Source: an uncultured Prevotellaceae bacterium (lineage in GTDB: Bacteria; Bacteroidota; Bacteroidia; Bacteroidales; Bacteroidaceae). From it: a stretch of 14,418 bases of DNA. Both the position numbers and the translations under genes were made by a program. This document shows, one piece after another, positions 13,114-14,418 of the stretch (the stretch's first letter is position 1; each line of letters opens with the position of its first letter). The notes below the pieces were generated by a model. That model did not search any database. It was given only the letters and a program-made list of their open reading frames with translations, and was not told where the DNA came from. The stretch spans positions 1 to 14,418 of the forward strand of contig CAMJAO010000025.1 in NCBI GenBank assembly GCA_946403615.1, given 5' to 3'.

Positions 13114-14331
13114 TTACTCCGGTTGTTCGCCTTGTGGACGCTTCCGCTTGTTCATCTGGCGGGGTACGCCTTGGTTTTTGGGGTTGTTGGCCACCTGTTC
13201 ATTGCTCATGGGCTTGTTGTTTTGAGGGGCGGCCTTGCGTTTTTTCTTCTTTTTCTTGTTTTTGTCAAACCGGGTGATGCTTTCGCTTTCCAGCAAGTCG
13301 ATGGGACGGTCGTTCTCGTGGTTCTCGTCATCGTCGGTCAGTGAAAGCGGTTTCTCGCCGCGTTTGTTCATCTCGATGATTTCATGTGCTCTAGCCGCTG
13401 TGATGGTCTCGATATTGGCAGCCATGCCTTTAGCTGTAGAGTAGGTGATGAGTCCGGCCAGAATATCCACCTTGAAGGGGAAATAGTCATTATCGGCCGT
13501 TTGCAGCACAGCGTCGCGCGGAGGCATGCTCTTCCCGGCCTCGATGTAATTGTCCACCTCGTAGTTGAGGCAGCATTTCAGCTTGGCGCACATGCCGGCC
13601 AGTTTCTGCGGACTGAGCGAGATATCTTGGAACCGGGCGGCATTGGTGCTCACACTGACGAAATTCTTCATCCATGTGGCACAGCACAATTCACGTCCGC
13701 AGGGACCTGTTCCGCCTATGCGGCCAGCCTCTTGTCGGGCACCGATTTGCTTCATCTCAATGCGCACGTGGAAGGTGTCTGCCAACACCTTGATGAGTTG
13801 GCGGAAATCCACGCGCTCGTCGGCGATATAGTAGAAGATGGCTTTATTACCGTCGCCCTGATACTCCACATCGCCGATCTTCATTTGCAGACCGAGGTCT
13901 TTGGCTATCTGTCGGCTCTGTATCATCGTGTCGTGCTCGCGCGATTTCGCCTCTTCGTACTTGTCCATATCCACCTGCTTGGCGAGGCGGTAAATGCGCC
14001 GTATGTCGTCGGCAGATTTCAGATTGGCCTTCTTGATTTGCAGTTTCACCAGTTGACCGGTGAGTGTCACCACGCCGATATCGTGTCCGGGATTGGCTTC
14101 CACCGCCACGATGTCGCCTTTTTTCAGGTCCAGCCCGTTGACATTGTGGTAATAGCCTTTGCGGGTATTCTTAAATTGCACTTCCACCAGGTCGGTGCTT
14201 TCGGCATTGCCCGGCACATCGGCCAACCAGTCGTAAGTGTTCAACTGCTTGTCCTGTCGGCCAACGCCGCGGCGGCAGAGTCCGCGGTCGCACCCTGTCG
14301 CCATCTTGAATTTCATATTTTTGTAATCCAT
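13114..14331 (-). CDS. ricT: PSP1 domain protein, RicT (YaaT)-like
   Basis: The 405-residue protein belongs to the PSP1 C-terminal/RicT family. In Bacillus subtilis RicT works with RicA and RicF in a complex that carries [4Fe-4S] clusters and affects RNase Y-dependent mRNA processing; the role in Bacteroidota is not settled. The core spans about 35-300: 'DLVEVQFKNTRKGYY' (47-61), 'GDIVAVEANPGHDIGVVTLTG' (72-92), 'RVDFRQLIKVLADTFHVRIEMKQIGARQEA' (173-202), and a cysteine-rich signature C211-GREL-C216-C217 ... C248-AKLK-C253-C254 likely to bind metal. The N-terminus has two more cysteines, Cys14 and Cys19 (GCDRGLC). The C-terminal about 75 residues are disordered, with an acidic stretch then a lysine run (359-366) and Asn/Pro/Gln-rich end. 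Met6 (MKFKMATG) is the start seen in relatives from memory, so the true start may be 14316. It is followed by gldH. Confidence 0.88.
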   Translation of the reverse strand: MDYKNMKFKMATGCDRGLCRRGVGRQDKQLNTYDWLADVPGNAESTDLVEVQFKNTRKGYYHNVNGLDLKKGDIVAVEANPGHDIGVVTLTGQLVKLQIKKANLKSADDIRRIYRLAKQVDMDKYEEAKSREHDTMIQSRQIAKDLGLQMKIGDVEYQGDGNKAIFYYIADERVDFRQLIKVLADTFHVRIEMKQIGARQEAGRIGGTGPCGRELCCATWMKNFVSVSTNAARFQDISLSPQKLAGMCAKLKCCLNYEVDNYIEAGKSMPPRDAVLQTADNDYFPFKVDILAGLITYSTAKGMAANIETITAARAHEIIEMNKRGEKPLSLTDDDENHENDRPIDLLESESITRFDKNKKKKKKRKAAPQNNKPMSNEQVANNPKNQGVPRQMNKRKRPQGEQPE

Positions 14332-14418
14332 GAATCTCTTATATTTTAATTAAGAGGGGAGAATAACTCTTTTACATGAGTCTTCTCTTGCTCCTATTCT
14401 TTGTTCCACGCCCTTTCA
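14332..14418 (-). other. Upstream region of ricT, nothing firm
   Basis: This short edge holds no TAnnTTTG promoter on the minus strand. One minus-strand frame runs in from outside and stops at TAA 14372-14374 after a short basic stretch; it might be the end of an upstream gene, but the fragment is too short to identify. In several Bacteroidales a DNA polymerase III delta' gene (holB) lies here, which cannot be checked from this window. Confidence 0.3.

Noticed and set aside
13384..14349. A 321-codon plus-strand ORF opposite ricT
   Set aside because: It lies wholly antisense to a well-recognised PSP1/RicT gene, and its translation is rich in His/Leu/Val with no domain pattern; it is a codon-usage shadow.
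14372..14418. Possible tail of an upstream minus-strand gene (holB expected from synteny)
   Set aside because: Only about 14 basic codons before a stop are visible; too short to identify.

Overview
The window looks like chromosomal core DNA of a member of the Bacteroidales, most likely Prevotellaceae. Three things point there. The promoters match the Bacteroidota pattern (TTG, about 19-20 nt, TAnnTTTG). The gene neighbourhoods are typical of the phylum: a Bacteroidota-type topoisomerase IV A subunit, PorT, GldH next to a PSP1/RicT protein, and purH-mreB-mreC-mreD-mrdA-rodA. Shine-Dalgarno sequences are mostly weak. No mobile element, CRISPR array, tRNA or rRNA was seen. LAYOUT: 1-2395, minus strand: 5' part of parC (its C-terminal end lies outside the window) preceded by a small lipoprotein gene with its own promoter. 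2396-3570: a long intergenic stretch. Its first ~370 nt hold nothing I can support. The rest holds a hairpin, a 14-bp palindrome, a CRP/FNR-like box, a near-consensus promoter, a long A-rich leader, a 27-codon membrane microprotein ORF and a strong terminator, which together look like an undescribed small transcription unit. 3571-5205: a patatin-like hydrolase gene convergent with porT. 5363-5586, minus: a 2[4Fe-4S] ferredoxin with a clear terminator and a repeat-rich promoter. 5803-6516: a second copy of the CRP/FNR-like box, a consensus promoter and a purH that encodes only the IMP cyclohydrolase domain. 6649-12524, plus: the rod-shape and elongasome genes mreB, mreC, mreD, mrdA (PBP2) and rodA. 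12610-14331, minus: ricT-like PSP1 protein then gldH, convergent with rodA. HOW IT WORKS TOGETHER: mreBCD-mrdA-rodA encode the lateral-wall peptidoglycan machine: filament, scaffold, transpeptidase and SEDS glycosyltransferase. A hairpin right after mreB could make MreB more abundant than the downstream membrane proteins. PorT (and, by name, GldH) belong to the type IX secretion/gliding gene set. The other genes are housekeeping. The most unusual items are the orphan microprotein/leader unit, the two shared CRP/FNR-like boxes, the single-domain PurH, and inverted arrays of 7-nt repeats that flank the mre-rod gene block. All calls rest on reading the sequence and on family knowledge; no database search was possible.
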